Assembly (NCBI GenBank): GCA_031423155.1 | Contig: JANPEZ010000097.1 | Location: 1 to 64,000, forward strand | Source of the DNA: JANPEZ01 sp031423155 | Lineage (GTDB): Bacteria > Actinomycetota > UBA4738 > HRBIN12 | Direction of reading: 5' to 3' | DNA: 64,000 nt | Shown: positions 16,867-24,990 of the stretch, one piece after another | Layout of the letters: each line of letters starts with the position of its first letter | How positions within the stretch are numbered: position 1 is the first letter of the stretch | Program-made: the position numbers and the translations under genes | The notes under the pieces: generated by a model | The model's input: the letters and a program-made list of their open reading frames with translations, nothing else | Told to the model about the DNA's origin: nothing | Databases searched by the model: none

Positions 16867-18785
16867 CCGCCCAGCAACACCCCGAGCGCCAGGATGATCG
16901 CGTAGCCGACCGCCCCACCGGCGACGAGCATGAGCCGAAGTTGCCTGGGGATCGGAGACCCACCGCGCCAGAAGTAGATGACCGGCCCGGCGAACGGCAC
17001 CAGTAGCACGACCGCCATCCAGCGCGACCGCCGCGAGATCGACGCGGCCTCCTGCCTCATCAGGTCCCATATCGCTACCGAGACCCACGCGGAGTAGAGC
17101 ACGACGGGAAGCAGGTATCCGTAGAGGCCGAGCAGGAGCCCCCACCAGGATGCGGCGAGCGGTATTCCGAACACGGTTACCTCCTTGGATACGCGCGGCC
17201 CGCCGGCCGAGCGGATGTCGTGTGGATCGCGGATACGGTACGTGGGTGGCACCGACGAATCGGGGATGGCCGGGTGGGGAGGTGCTGCCGCAGCCTCCGG
17301 CATCTGAGGTTGATCGGGCGGAGCGGGCTGATCCTGGTAGCTCCCGCGTGGGAACTCTCCGTCCAGCGCGTCCAGGAACCGTTGCCCCGCACTGAGAGTG
17401 GGAGCCATGTCTCCGCCGCCGGAAGGGTTCAGCTTCAGGCCCGAGCAGGCGTACAGCAGTTCGATCGCGGCCGGACTGCTCGTCGAAGCGTCGTTCCCGG
17501 AGAAACAGTCTCCTCCTGCGGAGGGTCCTCCTAGCGCCAGGTCGGCGATCCCGCTGCGGGCGACGATGTTGCCGCGTATCTCGTTCCCTCCCGTGAGCCA
17601 GAGGCCCCCGTCGACGTTGGGCAGCACGGCGATCCCGTAGAGCTGCTGATCTTCGACGAGGTTCGCGACGATGACGTTGCTGCGGCCGCCAGTGACGAGG
17701 ATCCCGATCCCATAGGCGGGGTACCCGAGGGCGTTGGCCGGAGCGGTCGTCGAGTTGTTGTCGTGGACGTAGTTCCCGGCGATGAGCATGTCCTGCTGGG
17801 GAGCCCCTTCTCCTGGATCGAGTGTGTTCGGAACTATGCCCGCAAGGTTGTTACGCCACTCGCTGTTGACGATCGCCAGGTTTCCTCCGGCGTTCGTCCC
17901 GCTGAAGCCGATGGCGTTGTTCTCGGCGAGGACGTCATCGACCACGGCGTTGCACGGGTTGCAATGACCGACGTAGAAACCCGAATCCGGCGACCCACTC
18001 GCGTACGAGTGCTCGAATACCCCGTACTGCGAGTCGAGGGCGTACACGCCGTAGTCGCCGTTGTTGTAGGCGGTCACGTAGGAGGCCCGATAACCGAGGA
18101 CCGACGTCCAGTAGAACCCGTTCACCCGGTAGTTCCGCGCGGTCAAGTTCTCGATGGAGACACCATCGGCCTCGATCACGTGGATACCGTTCGCGAACTC
18201 GAACCCTCCGTCGAGGATCACCGTGTTGCGGTCGGTGCCGCGGATCGTGACGAACGGGGTCGTAACGGTCACGGCCTCGGGGTATACGCCGGGCGAGATG
18301 AGAACCATCCCGCCCGGCTCCGCCTCATCGACCGCCTCCTGGATCGTCGGGGCGTCCATGGGCACTTCGATGGTGTCCGCGAATCCGGTCGGCACCGGCT
18401 CGCGGCCGGGTCCGACGGCGCCGTTGGACTCGGGCATCGGGGCGTCTCCGACCATCACGATCCCCGCCATACCGGCGCCGGCCGAACCGTGGAACGTGCA
18501 GTGGAACGCGTAGACACCGGGCTGGTCGAAGGTCTCGGCGAAGCTATCTCCCGGGGCGATCGAGCCCGAGTCGATAGAGCCGTCGTCTGCCGTGACGGTA
18601 TGAGCATCGTGGCCGTCGTTGGTGAAGGTGACCTCAGTACCCGGCTCGACCCGCAGGAAGTCGGGTTGGTAGATGTTGTCGATCATCGAGACCGACTCGG
18701 AGTACTCGGCCGCGCGGGCGCTCAGCGGTCCCAGCACGAGTACGAACAACAGTCCGAGCGGCAGCAGAACTACGCGGCGAGACAT
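16863..18785 (-). CDS. Cupredoxin/right-handed beta-helix protein with C-terminal membrane segments
   Basis: 640 residues. Signal peptide (1-26), then a plastocyanin-like domain with type-1 copper ligands His (HDAHTVTAD), Cys-His (FHCTFHGSAGAGM) and Met. A NosD-like parallel beta-helix follows (about 130-430: TIQEAVDEAEPGG, SIENLTARNYRVNGFY, repeated NN/VYALDS turns). A Pro-rich linker and about three membrane helices finish the protein. It is exported and tethered by the C terminus. The beta-helix resembles carbohydrate-binding or lyase folds, and copper may serve electron transfer. Start ATG 18785 has TACGTT 8 nt upstream. Confidence 0.8.
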   Translation of the reverse strand: MSRRVVLLPLGLLFVLVLGPLSARAAEYSESVSMIDNIYQPDFLRVEPGTEVTFTNDGHDAHTVTADDGSIDSGSIAPGDSFAETFDQPGVYAFHCTFHGSAGAGMAGIVMVGDAPMPESNGAVGPGREPVPTGFADTIEVPMDAPTIQEAVDEAEPGGMVLISPGVYPEAVTVTTPFVTIRGTDRNTVILDGGFEFANGIHVIEADGVSIENLTARNYRVNGFYWTSVLGYRASYVTAYNNGDYGVYALDSQYGVFEHSYASGSPDSGFYVGHCNPCNAVVDDVLAENNAIGFSGTNAGGNLAIVNSEWRNNLAGIVPNTLDPGEGAPQQDMLIAGNYVHDNNSTTAPANALGYPAYGIGILVTGGRSNVIVANLVEDQQLYGIAVLPNVDGGLWLTGGNEIRGNIVARSGIADLALGGPSAGGDCFSGNDASTSSPAAIELLYACSGLKLNPSGGGDMAPTLSAGQRFLDALDGEFPRGSYQDQPAPPDQPQMPEAAAAPPHPAIPDSSVPPTYRIRDPHDIRSAGGPRVSKEVTVFGIPLAASWWGLLLGLYGYLLPVVLYSAWVSVAIWDLMRQEAASISRRSRWMAVVLLVPFAGPVIYFWRGGSPIPRQLRLMLVAGGAVGYAIILALGVLLGG

Positions 18786-18822
18786 CGGCGGGCAACGTAA
18801 CACCGACGGGCCTCCACGGGCT

Positions 18823-19716
18823 TCAGTCGAAGACCTCCGAGTACCAGTCCGCGACCTCGGTCAGCCATCTGCCGGGCGCCTCGAGCTGAGGGATGTGTCC
18901 CAGGTCGGGGAAGAAGCGGGCGCGCCAAGAGGGATGGCCTGCCACCGCGGCCTCGGCCCAACTGACTGGAACCAGACGGTCACGGCGCCCGTGCAGAACG
19001 AGTACCGGGCAACGCACTCCGTCAAGGGCGCGGGCGGCTATCTGGGGCCGGCGCCCCAGCCGCATCATCGAGCGCGACGCCTCGACGAAAGCGCGCGCGG
19101 CCTCCGGATCCTTGGCTCGTTCACGCAGTCCCTCGGCGTGCGCCGCGTAAACCTCACGAGGGATCTCCTCCGGTCGGGCAGCGCACATCGCGAAGCCGAG
19201 GCGGACCATCTGCTCGGGATCCATCCTGCGGATGCGCGCCTCGAGCGCCATCTCACCTAGCACCGGCACCTGGTAGGTACCGAAGGCGGCGACGACGAGC
19301 GGGTTCGGCGGTCTGCGCTTTACGGCCGGGAAGATCGAGCCGGTCAGCACGAGCCCGGCGACCGATGCGGGCTCTACCGCGGCCTGGAGCAGAGCAAGAC
19401 CCCCGCCCATCGAGTTGCCGCAGACGATCGTCTGCCCCGAGGCCTTTTCCGATATGAACCGGGACAGCACTCGGCGCTGGTCCATCAGCGCCGAACTTCG
19501 CCCGGCTAGATCGGATCGTCCGAATCCGGGCAGATCGATCGCCAGCACCCTGCCGAGCCCTGAGAGTCCCTCGGCGACCCTCATCCAGTTCACGGCCGAT
19601 CCGCCCAGTCCGTGGACGAGAAGGAACGTCGCCTCTTCAGGCCCAGGCCACTCGTGGTAGGCAACAGGACCGTCGATGTCGGTTATCCGCGCGGCGGGAA
19701 GATCGCTCTCGCTCAT
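18823..19716 (-). CDS. Alpha/beta-hydrolase fold protein
   Basis: 297 residues. The HGLGGSAVNW oxyanion loop, nucleophile Ser in GNSMGG, acid in LHGRRDRLVP and His in LGHIPQLEAP give a complete Ser-Asp-His triad. Cytoplasmic esterase/lipase or C-C hydrolase type; the substrate cannot be predicted. It is 37 bp downstream of the cupredoxin gene's start region and transcribed in the same direction, but has its own possible -10 (TAGGCT, 9 nt before ATG). Confidence 0.85.
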   Translation of the reverse strand: MSESDLPAARITDIDGPVAYHEWPGPEEATFLLVHGLGGSAVNWMRVAEGLSGLGRVLAIDLPGFGRSDLAGRSSALMDQRRVLSRFISEKASGQTIVCGNSMGGGLALLQAAVEPASVAGLVLTGSIFPAVKRRPPNPLVVAAFGTYQVPVLGEMALEARIRRMDPEQMVRLGFAMCAARPEEIPREVYAAHAEGLRERAKDPEAARAFVEASRSMMRLGRRPQIAARALDGVRCPVLVLHGRRDRLVPVSWAEAAVAGHPSWRARFFPDLGHIPQLEAPGRWLTEVADWYSEVFD

Positions 19717-19755
19717 CCGAGCGCCAGCCTACCCACGCTGGCATGATTGCGGCCG

Positions 19756-20069
19756 ATGGACTCGACCGATGATCTTCGGCTCCTGCTGGCCTCGCGCTAC
19801 CCGTTGATCGTCGCCCAGATGGACGACGAAGGGCGCTTCATGGCCTTCGCCCGTAGAGCGGCGGAACTGTGTGGGTCGGTGCGCCCTACCGGGCCCACGC
19901 CGATGGCAAGGAGCTCACGAGCGATGGCGTCCCGGGCGAACTGGCGATCATGACGCCTTTGTCGGCGACCCGCGAGGAGGACATCCGCTCGATGCGGGCT
20001 TGGGCCGAGGGCAGGGCAACACGCGCGACGGACCCGGAGGGAGGGGGGCCGAGCCCCACTCCCTCCTGA
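19756..20069 (+). pseudogene. Possible remnant of an AAA-type ATPase gene
   Basis: From ATG 19756 the frame reads DSTDDLRLLLASRYPLIVAQ and then about 20 more plausible residues. This resembles the N terminus of AAA+ ATPases that begin with DLxxLIxSRYPLI. Around 19869 coding-like sequence seems to shift to another frame (WVGAPYRAHADGKEL...) that ends at 20069. No Walker motifs follow. I read it as a decayed, frameshifted fragment; it could also be non-coding. The 95 bases after it hold nothing I can identify. Confidence 0.3.
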
Positions 20070-20164
20070 ACAGGTCCTAGACGCCTCGGGCGTACCAGAG
20101 TGCCGCCGGGCGGCTGTTCGTCTTCACGCGCGCTCCGAACGGCGCACCGAAGCGGATCAGGACT

Positions 20165-21136
20165 CTAGGCTCGGTCGTTGGCCGTCATCACCGAAAGGAG
20201 CCGGCTGGGGTCTGCCGATCCCTCGCGGCCCGCTCCGCCGATGTAGCAGGTAGCTATCAAAGCCCCCACCGGCGGGATCGTGAGCGCGCTCAACAGCATC
20301 TGAGCGATCCCCGCCCAGACCCAGATCGCGTCGCTGAACCCCAGTGTCCCGACGTAGAAGTTCAAAGACAGGTTGATCCCAAGGGCTGTGGAGACGAGTA
20401 GGAAACTACCCATCCCGTTGCGGCGGGTCAGCGCGAACGATCGCGAGGTGGCGCGGAAGGTCCTCAGATCCTGGCCGACCAGTGCGGCGAGGCTGTATGC
20501 GAGCACCGAATACGACAAGATCACACCGACGGCCGCTGTTGCCAGAGCCAACTGCCAGTGATGGGCTTCCACCAGCGCGACGAAAGCGATGACCAAGACC
20601 AAGAGCGGGATCAGCATCCACACAACCATGCAAGCCCCTACCCCAACCGCCGGGCCTAGCCTGCTGGTAGCGCCGCGCAGGGCTCCTCGGGGGTCGGGGG
20701 TCTCCCCCGCCGCCGTCCCGAGCATCAGGCGCAGCAGCGCAACGTAGAGCAACGGAGTCAGGACGAAAGAGATAGCCCCGCTGAGTGGGCCGACCAAGGG
20801 GTTCGGCGCCGGCTGTGGGTCGACCTCGAACACCCGGGGGAAGTCTCCTGTGTGGATCCATACCCAGACCGGCCTGAAGACGGCCGTCGAATTGCGCCCA
20901 TTCAGCAGCCGGAGCAGGAAGGACGGAACCCCCACCAGCAGGAGTGTCAGGGCTGCAGAGGGTCCGAACGTCGCCCTGAGGAGCTGGAAGAACCTGTCGA
21001 GCGTGCCTGGCCCCGAGGGATCTCCGAACCGCCATCGACCCGGAGGCATGATCCGGGGAACGTTCTGCCACTGCGGAGCGTTCCAGTCTGCAGAGCCCGG
21101 AGGAGGTGGGAATGGTGGGGTTACCCCGTCGGTCAT
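20165..21136 (-). CDS. Polytopic membrane protein (glycerophosphodiesterase-membrane-domain-like)
   Basis: 323 residues. A Pro-rich cytoplasmic N terminus (about 45 residues) is followed by six or so membrane segments (FGPSAALTLLLVGVPSF, ISFVLTPLLYVALLRLML, MVVWMLIPLLVLVIAFVAL and others). This layout is common in actinobacterial membrane proteins of unknown role. Start ATG 21136 has TAGGGT 7 nt upstream. It diverges from the sigma factor gene. Confidence 0.75.
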   Translation of the reverse strand: MTDGVTPPFPPPPGSADWNAPQWQNVPRIMPPGRWRFGDPSGPGTLDRFFQLLRATFGPSAALTLLLVGVPSFLLRLLNGRNSTAVFRPVWVWIHTGDFPRVFEVDPQPAPNPLVGPLSGAISFVLTPLLYVALLRLMLGTAAGETPDPRGALRGATSRLGPAVGVGACMVVWMLIPLLVLVIAFVALVEAHHWQLALATAAVGVILSYSVLAYSLAALVGQDLRTFRATSRSFALTRRNGMGSFLLVSTALGINLSLNFYVGTLGFSDAIWVWAGIAQMLLSALTIPPVGALIATCYIGGAGREGSADPSRLLSVMTANDRA

Positions 21137-21362
21137 CCGCCGGACCCTACCGTTCTGGACAGGTCGTCACAAGACCTTTACACGCTCTGAGCTTTACAAA
21201 TGCAGGGCTGACGCCATACCATACGCACAAGAAGCTGCCAACGCGCTGTCCACGCGCGCTCAGGCCCCGGCGGCTGCACAACGAAAACGGAACCCGAGTT
21301 CCCGAGGACCGAGAACGCTGCGCCCTGCAGTGGGACGGCCTCGAGGAGGAGAGTGATAGGGA

Positions 21363-22295
21363 ATGCCAGAACCGGCCCGGCCGCTCGGCACAGATGACGC
21401 GGACGACCTCCGGCTTTACCTGGAGGCGGCTGCGAGGGAACCTCTCCTCACCAAAGAGGAGGAGGTCGAGCTCGCCATGACCATCGAGCACGGCAAGGAG
21501 GCGGAGGAACGTCTCCGCGCCGGACGCCTGCGCTCGGAGAAGAGCATCGTCAAGTCCAGGGGAGAGGTCCGCAAGGCCGAATCCGCTCGCCAGCGCTTCA
21601 TCATGGCGAACCTTCGCCTCGTGGTTTCTGTTGCTCGCAAGTACCAGGGCCAGGGGCTCCCCCTGCTGGACCTCATCCAGGAAGGCAATATCGGCCTGAT
21701 GCGCGCCGTCGAGCTGTTCGACTGGCGCCGTGGGTTCAAGTTCTCCACGTACGCGACGTGGTGGATCCGCCAGGGCATCACCCGGGCGATCGCCGACCGT
21801 TCGCGCTCCATCCGGCTACCGGTTCACATCCACGACCGGCTGCGCAAGCTGAACCGCACGCGGTTCCAGTTCGCCCAGTCGATGGGACGTGAGCCCAGCC
21901 GCGAGGAACTGGCGAAGGCGCTGGACACCACGGTCGAAGAGATCGATGACCTGACCGAGATGGGCCGCCGTGAGCCGCTGTCCCTGCAGTCCCCCGTGGG
22001 CGAGGACACCGAGCTCGGCGACCTGATCGAAGAGGTCGACTCCGACGCCGCGTTCAACGAGGTCGAGGATGCCCTTCTCCGCGAGGAGATCGGCGGAGCC
22101 GTCGACCGCGTTCTGGATGAGCGCGAGCGCCACGTTGTGGCGCTTCGCTACGGGCTGGAGAACGGCCAGCCGCTCTCGCTTCGCGAGACCGGCAAGGTCC
22201 TCGGCCTGTCCGGTGAGCGGGTTCGCCTGATCGAGCGTGAAGCTCTTCGCAAGCTGCGCGACTCGAACCTGATCAGCGCGGTGGCCCTGGGCTAA
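21363..22295 (+). CDS. sigA: RNA polymerase sigma factor, sigma-70 group 1/2
   Basis: 310 residues. Region 1.2 (DDLRLYLEAAAREPLLTKEEE), region 2 (IMANLRLVVSVARKYQGQGLPLLDLIQEGNIGLMRA and FKFSTYATWWIRQ), region 3 and region 4 (LRETGKVLGLSGERVRLIEREALRKLR) are intact. The acidic region 1.1 of full-length primary sigma factors is missing, so it is either a short primary factor or a group 2 factor such as SigB/HrdA. GGAGGAGAG sits about 10 nt before ATG. The TANNNT promoters in this window fit recognition by this class. Confidence 0.85.
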   Translation: MPEPARPLGTDDADDLRLYLEAAAREPLLTKEEEVELAMTIEHGKEAEERLRAGRLRSEKSIVKSRGEVRKAESARQRFIMANLRLVVSVARKYQGQGLPLLDLIQEGNIGLMRAVELFDWRRGFKFSTYATWWIRQGITRAIADRSRSIRLPVHIHDRLRKLNRTRFQFAQSMGREPSREELAKALDTTVEEIDDLTEMGRREPLSLQSPVGEDTELGDLIEEVDSDAAFNEVEDALLREEIGGAVDRVLDERERHVVALRYGLENGQPLSLRETGKVLGLSGERVRLIEREALRKLRDSNLISAVALG

Positions 22296-22323
22296 GGCTC
22301 GGCCGCCTCGCCGCAAGGCCTTG

Positions 22324-22353
22324 AAGGGCCGGGGGTTCCGACCCTCGGCCCTT
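22324..22353. terminator. Bidirectional hairpin terminator
   Basis: A 13-bp stem (22324-22336 with 22341-22353, one G-T pair) around a TCCG loop lies between the convergent sigma factor and acyltransferase genes. No long T tract follows on either strand. Confidence 0.6.
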
Positions 22354-22366
22354 CGGCTTAGCAGGG

Positions 22367-23032
22367 CTAACCCGCGATCGCCTGCGCCCGCCTCACCTGT
22401 TCTTCCAAAGACTCTCGAACGCGCGCGCCGAAGGCGCTCACGTCGTCCTTCGACCCTGGGTCGCCATGAGGGATGAGCGCCTCGCCGTAGACGAGTGCCA
22501 GTCTGGGGCGCCATGGGCGGCCGACGACCAGTCCTTTGCGAGGCCAGCGCCTGTGGGTGCCCCATATGCCGACGGGGACTACCACGGCGCCGGTCGGAAG
22601 GGCGATCCGACCGATCCCGCTGCGGATCCTCTGAAGCCCGGCGGTCGCCTCCGGATTCACATACCCCTCGGGCGCGATCGCGGATAAGGCTCCCGCGCGG
22701 ATCGTCGCGATCGCCTCGTCCAGGGCGTCGGTATCGCCGCCGCCACGCCGCAGGGGGATCTGATGGAAGAACTTCATCACGGTCCCTGAGAACCTCATTT
22801 CGAAGATCTCCGTCGCGATCAGGAACCGGGTCGCCCGCCTGCGCTTCCAGGCCGTGGCGATGGCCACGCATGGCCCGTCCAACACGCTGATGTGGTTGAA
22901 GGCAAGGATGGCCGGACCGGTTCGTGGCAGATTCTCGATGCCCTCGACCTTGACGGAGAAGAGCAGTCTCATGAACGGCACCAGCATCGCGCGAGCCACG
23001 CGCCACTTGAGGTCGAACTCGGTCTCGCGCAC
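22367..23032 (-). CDS. plsC: 1-acylglycerol-3-phosphate acyltransferase family protein
   Basis: 221 residues. NHISVLDGP supplies the HX4D catalytic motif of the PlsC superfamily, and the second block is APEGYVNPE, where EGTRS is usual, so substrate choice may differ. VPVGIWGTHRRWPR is the later conserved block. Membrane-associated phospholipid synthesis is expected. It is the last gene of the minus-strand set that includes the peptide transporter, separated by 23 bp. Confidence 0.85.
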   Translation of the reverse strand: MRETEFDLKWRVARAMLVPFMRLLFSVKVEGIENLPRTGPAILAFNHISVLDGPCVAIATAWKRRRATRFLIATEIFEMRFSGTVMKFFHQIPLRRGGGDTDALDEAIATIRAGALSAIAPEGYVNPEATAGLQRIRSGIGRIALPTGAVVVPVGIWGTHRRWPRKGLVVGRPWRPRLALVYGEALIPHGDPGSKDDVSAFGARVRESLEEQVRRAQAIAG

Positions 23033-23055
23033 CGGCGGAGCCTACCTGAGCAACA

Positions 23056-24024
23056 TCAGCGAGCGCGGAGCTTGGGATTCAGGATGTCGTCCATCGCGTA
23101 GCCGCACATCGTGAATCCCAGGACCACCATCGTGATCGCGACACCCGGCGGGATCAGCCACCACCAGTAACCGGCCGTGAGCGCTCCCTGCTCGAAGGCC
23201 TCGTTGATGATCTGCCCCCACGACACGGCGTTCGGGTCGCCCAGGCCGAGTAGCGAGAGCGTCGTTTCGGACAGGATCGACAGCGCCACGGTCAAGATCG
23301 TATTGGCGAAGATGACCGGCATCACGTTGGGAAGGATGTGCCGCGTGATCAGGTGCCAGTCATTGGAACCGAGAGCTCGCGCGCGTTCGACGTAAGGGCG
23401 CTCCTTGACCGTGAAGGCCTGCGCGCGTACCAACCTGGCGGTGCCGGCCCACGAAGTGATGCCGATGACCAGGATGATGTTGAAGACGGTTGGGCCCAGG
23501 ATGGCCGCCATCACGATGGCCAGCGCGATCCAGGGGATAACCAGGAACCAGTTGGTGATGCCGTTCAAGATCGTGTCGACCCGTCCTCCGTAGAAGGCAG
23601 CCAGGATCCCGAACACCGAGCCGAGCAGCATCGTCACGATCGTGGCCATCAGGCCGACCAACAGGGAGATCCTCGAGCCGTAGATCATCAGGGTCAGCAC
23701 CGAGCGCCCGAACTTGTCCGTGCCCAGGGGGAACTCAAGTGACGGTGGGAGGTATGGCTTGGCGGTGACCAGCGAGACGTCCAAGCCGTCACGAGAGACG
23801 AGAAGCGGCGCCGCCAGAGCGACGGCGACGAATGCGGCCATCAGGACCAGGCCGCCGATGCCCATAGGGCTCTGCCGGTACTTACTCCAGAAGGTCGCAA
23901 GCGCCCGCCTTCGACGCAACCAGGCTATGGCGCGAGGTCCCTTCTTGCCGAGATCTATGGTCGAAGCCAGGTCAGAACTCCTTGATCCTTGGGTCCAGAT
24001 AGCCGTAGAGGATGTCCGCGGCAA
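23056..24024 (-). CDS. dppC: Peptide ABC transporter permease, DppC/OppC type
   Basis: About 300-322 residues with six membrane segments. The N-terminal OppC segment (FWSKYRQSPMGIGGLVLMAAFVAV), the GTDKFGRSVLTLMIYGSRISL block and the EAA-loop VERARALGSNDWHLITRHILPNVMP are all diagnostic. The true start is unclear: no ATG or GTG precedes the family N terminus. The TTG at 24024, inside the end of the dppB gene, gives the longest reading, and a TTG about 27 codons later is an alternative. Works with the adjacent permease and binding protein. Confidence 0.85.
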   Translation of the reverse strand: MPRTSSTAIWTQGSRSSDLASTIDLGKKGPRAIAWLRRRRALATFWSKYRQSPMGIGGLVLMAAFVAVALAAPLLVSRDGLDVSLVTAKPYLPPSLEFPLGTDKFGRSVLTLMIYGSRISLLVGLMATIVTMLLGSVFGILAAFYGGRVDTILNGITNWFLVIPWIALAIVMAAILGPTVFNIILVIGITSWAGTARLVRAQAFTVKERPYVERARALGSNDWHLITRHILPNVMPVIFANTILTVALSILSETTLSLLGLGDPNAVSWGQIINEAFEQGALTAGYWWWLIPPGVAITMVVLGFTMCGYAMDDILNPKLRAR

Positions 24025-24946
24025 GGTTGAACATGATCACGGCGGCCGACAGCAGCAGGAACAACCCCTGCATGACTGGGTAGTCGAGTTCGCTGATCGC
24101 TTGGTACTCGAGTTGCCCCAGGCCCGGCCAGGAGAACACGGCCTCGGTGATGACGGCCCCGCCCATGACGAAACCGAAGCTGTAGAAGACGAGGGTCAGC
24201 GAGGGAAGAAGGGCGTTCGGAACGGCGTGACGTCTGCGCACGAGGTTGTCGCGCAGGCCCTTCGCGCGCGCTGTCTGTATGAAGTCGTCGCCCATGACTT
24301 CGAGCAGAGACGACCTCATGATGACGGCGTACTCGCCGATGTAACCGAGCGTCAGGGTCAGAGCCGGCAGGAACATATGGTTGAGGACGTCCGTGACGTG
24401 AGCGATCCCATACAGCGGAGGGAACTGCTGGGCGTATCCACCCGCGGGGAACAATTTCCACGTCGACACCAGGAAGATGATCAGCAGCATCCCCAGCCAG
24501 CCCTCGGGGATGGAGTAGAGGATCAGCGAACCGAAGAGCGAACCCTTATCGAACGCGCTTCCGCGCCGCCAGGCCCCGTAGATCCCAACGAGGATCCCGA
24601 AGGTGACCGAGAGGAAGGTCGAGACGCCGACAAGCAGCACGGTCGGCCAGATGCGCTCGGCGATCACGGCCGAGACCGAGCGCGAGGACCGTATCGATGT
24701 GCCGAGGTTGGCCGTCGCGGTGTTCTTGACGTAGACGATGAACTGGGCGGGCAGTGCAAGGTCGAGTCCCAGGGTGTGGATCTCTTCCTGCTGCTGCTCC
24801 GGGGTCAGGTGTGTGTTTCGAGCCAGGAGACGGACCGGATCGCCGGGCATGATCCGGAACAGGAAGAAGTTCATGGCGAGCACGAAGGCCAGGGTGGCCA
24901 GCGCCTGCCCCGTTTTGCGCAGCAGGTACCGTCTGGTACTTCCCAC
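23972..24946 (-). CDS. dppB: Peptide ABC transporter permease, DppB/OppB type
   Basis: 324 residues with six membrane segments. Starts with the canonical RYLLRKTGQALATLAFVLAMNFFLFRIMPGDP, and carries the EAA loop FIQTARAKGLRDNLVRRRHAVPNALLP and the C-terminal LYGYLDPRIKEF. It forms the channel with DppC for import of di/oligopeptides or related solutes. The ATP-binding subunits DppD and DppF are not encoded in the window. Confidence 0.9.
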   Translation of the reverse strand: MGSTRRYLLRKTGQALATLAFVLAMNFFLFRIMPGDPVRLLARNTHLTPEQQQEEIHTLGLDLALPAQFIVYVKNTATANLGTSIRSSRSVSAVIAERIWPTVLLVGVSTFLSVTFGILVGIYGAWRRGSAFDKGSLFGSLILYSIPEGWLGMLLIIFLVSTWKLFPAGGYAQQFPPLYGIAHVTDVLNHMFLPALTLTLGYIGEYAVIMRSSLLEVMGDDFIQTARAKGLRDNLVRRRHAVPNALLPSLTLVFYSFGFVMGGAVITEAVFSWPGLGQLEYQAISELDYPVMQGLFLLLSAAVIMFNLAADILYGYLDPRIKEF

Positions 24947-24990
24947 CCCGGCCTCGGCCCGTCCTTCCTAGATGTTCTCGACGCTAAGGA

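Noticed and set aside
20069..20164. Minus-strand frame reading LIRFGAPFGARVKTNSRPAA before a stop
   Set aside because: Short, without a start codon, directly after another gene's stop; at most a remnant.
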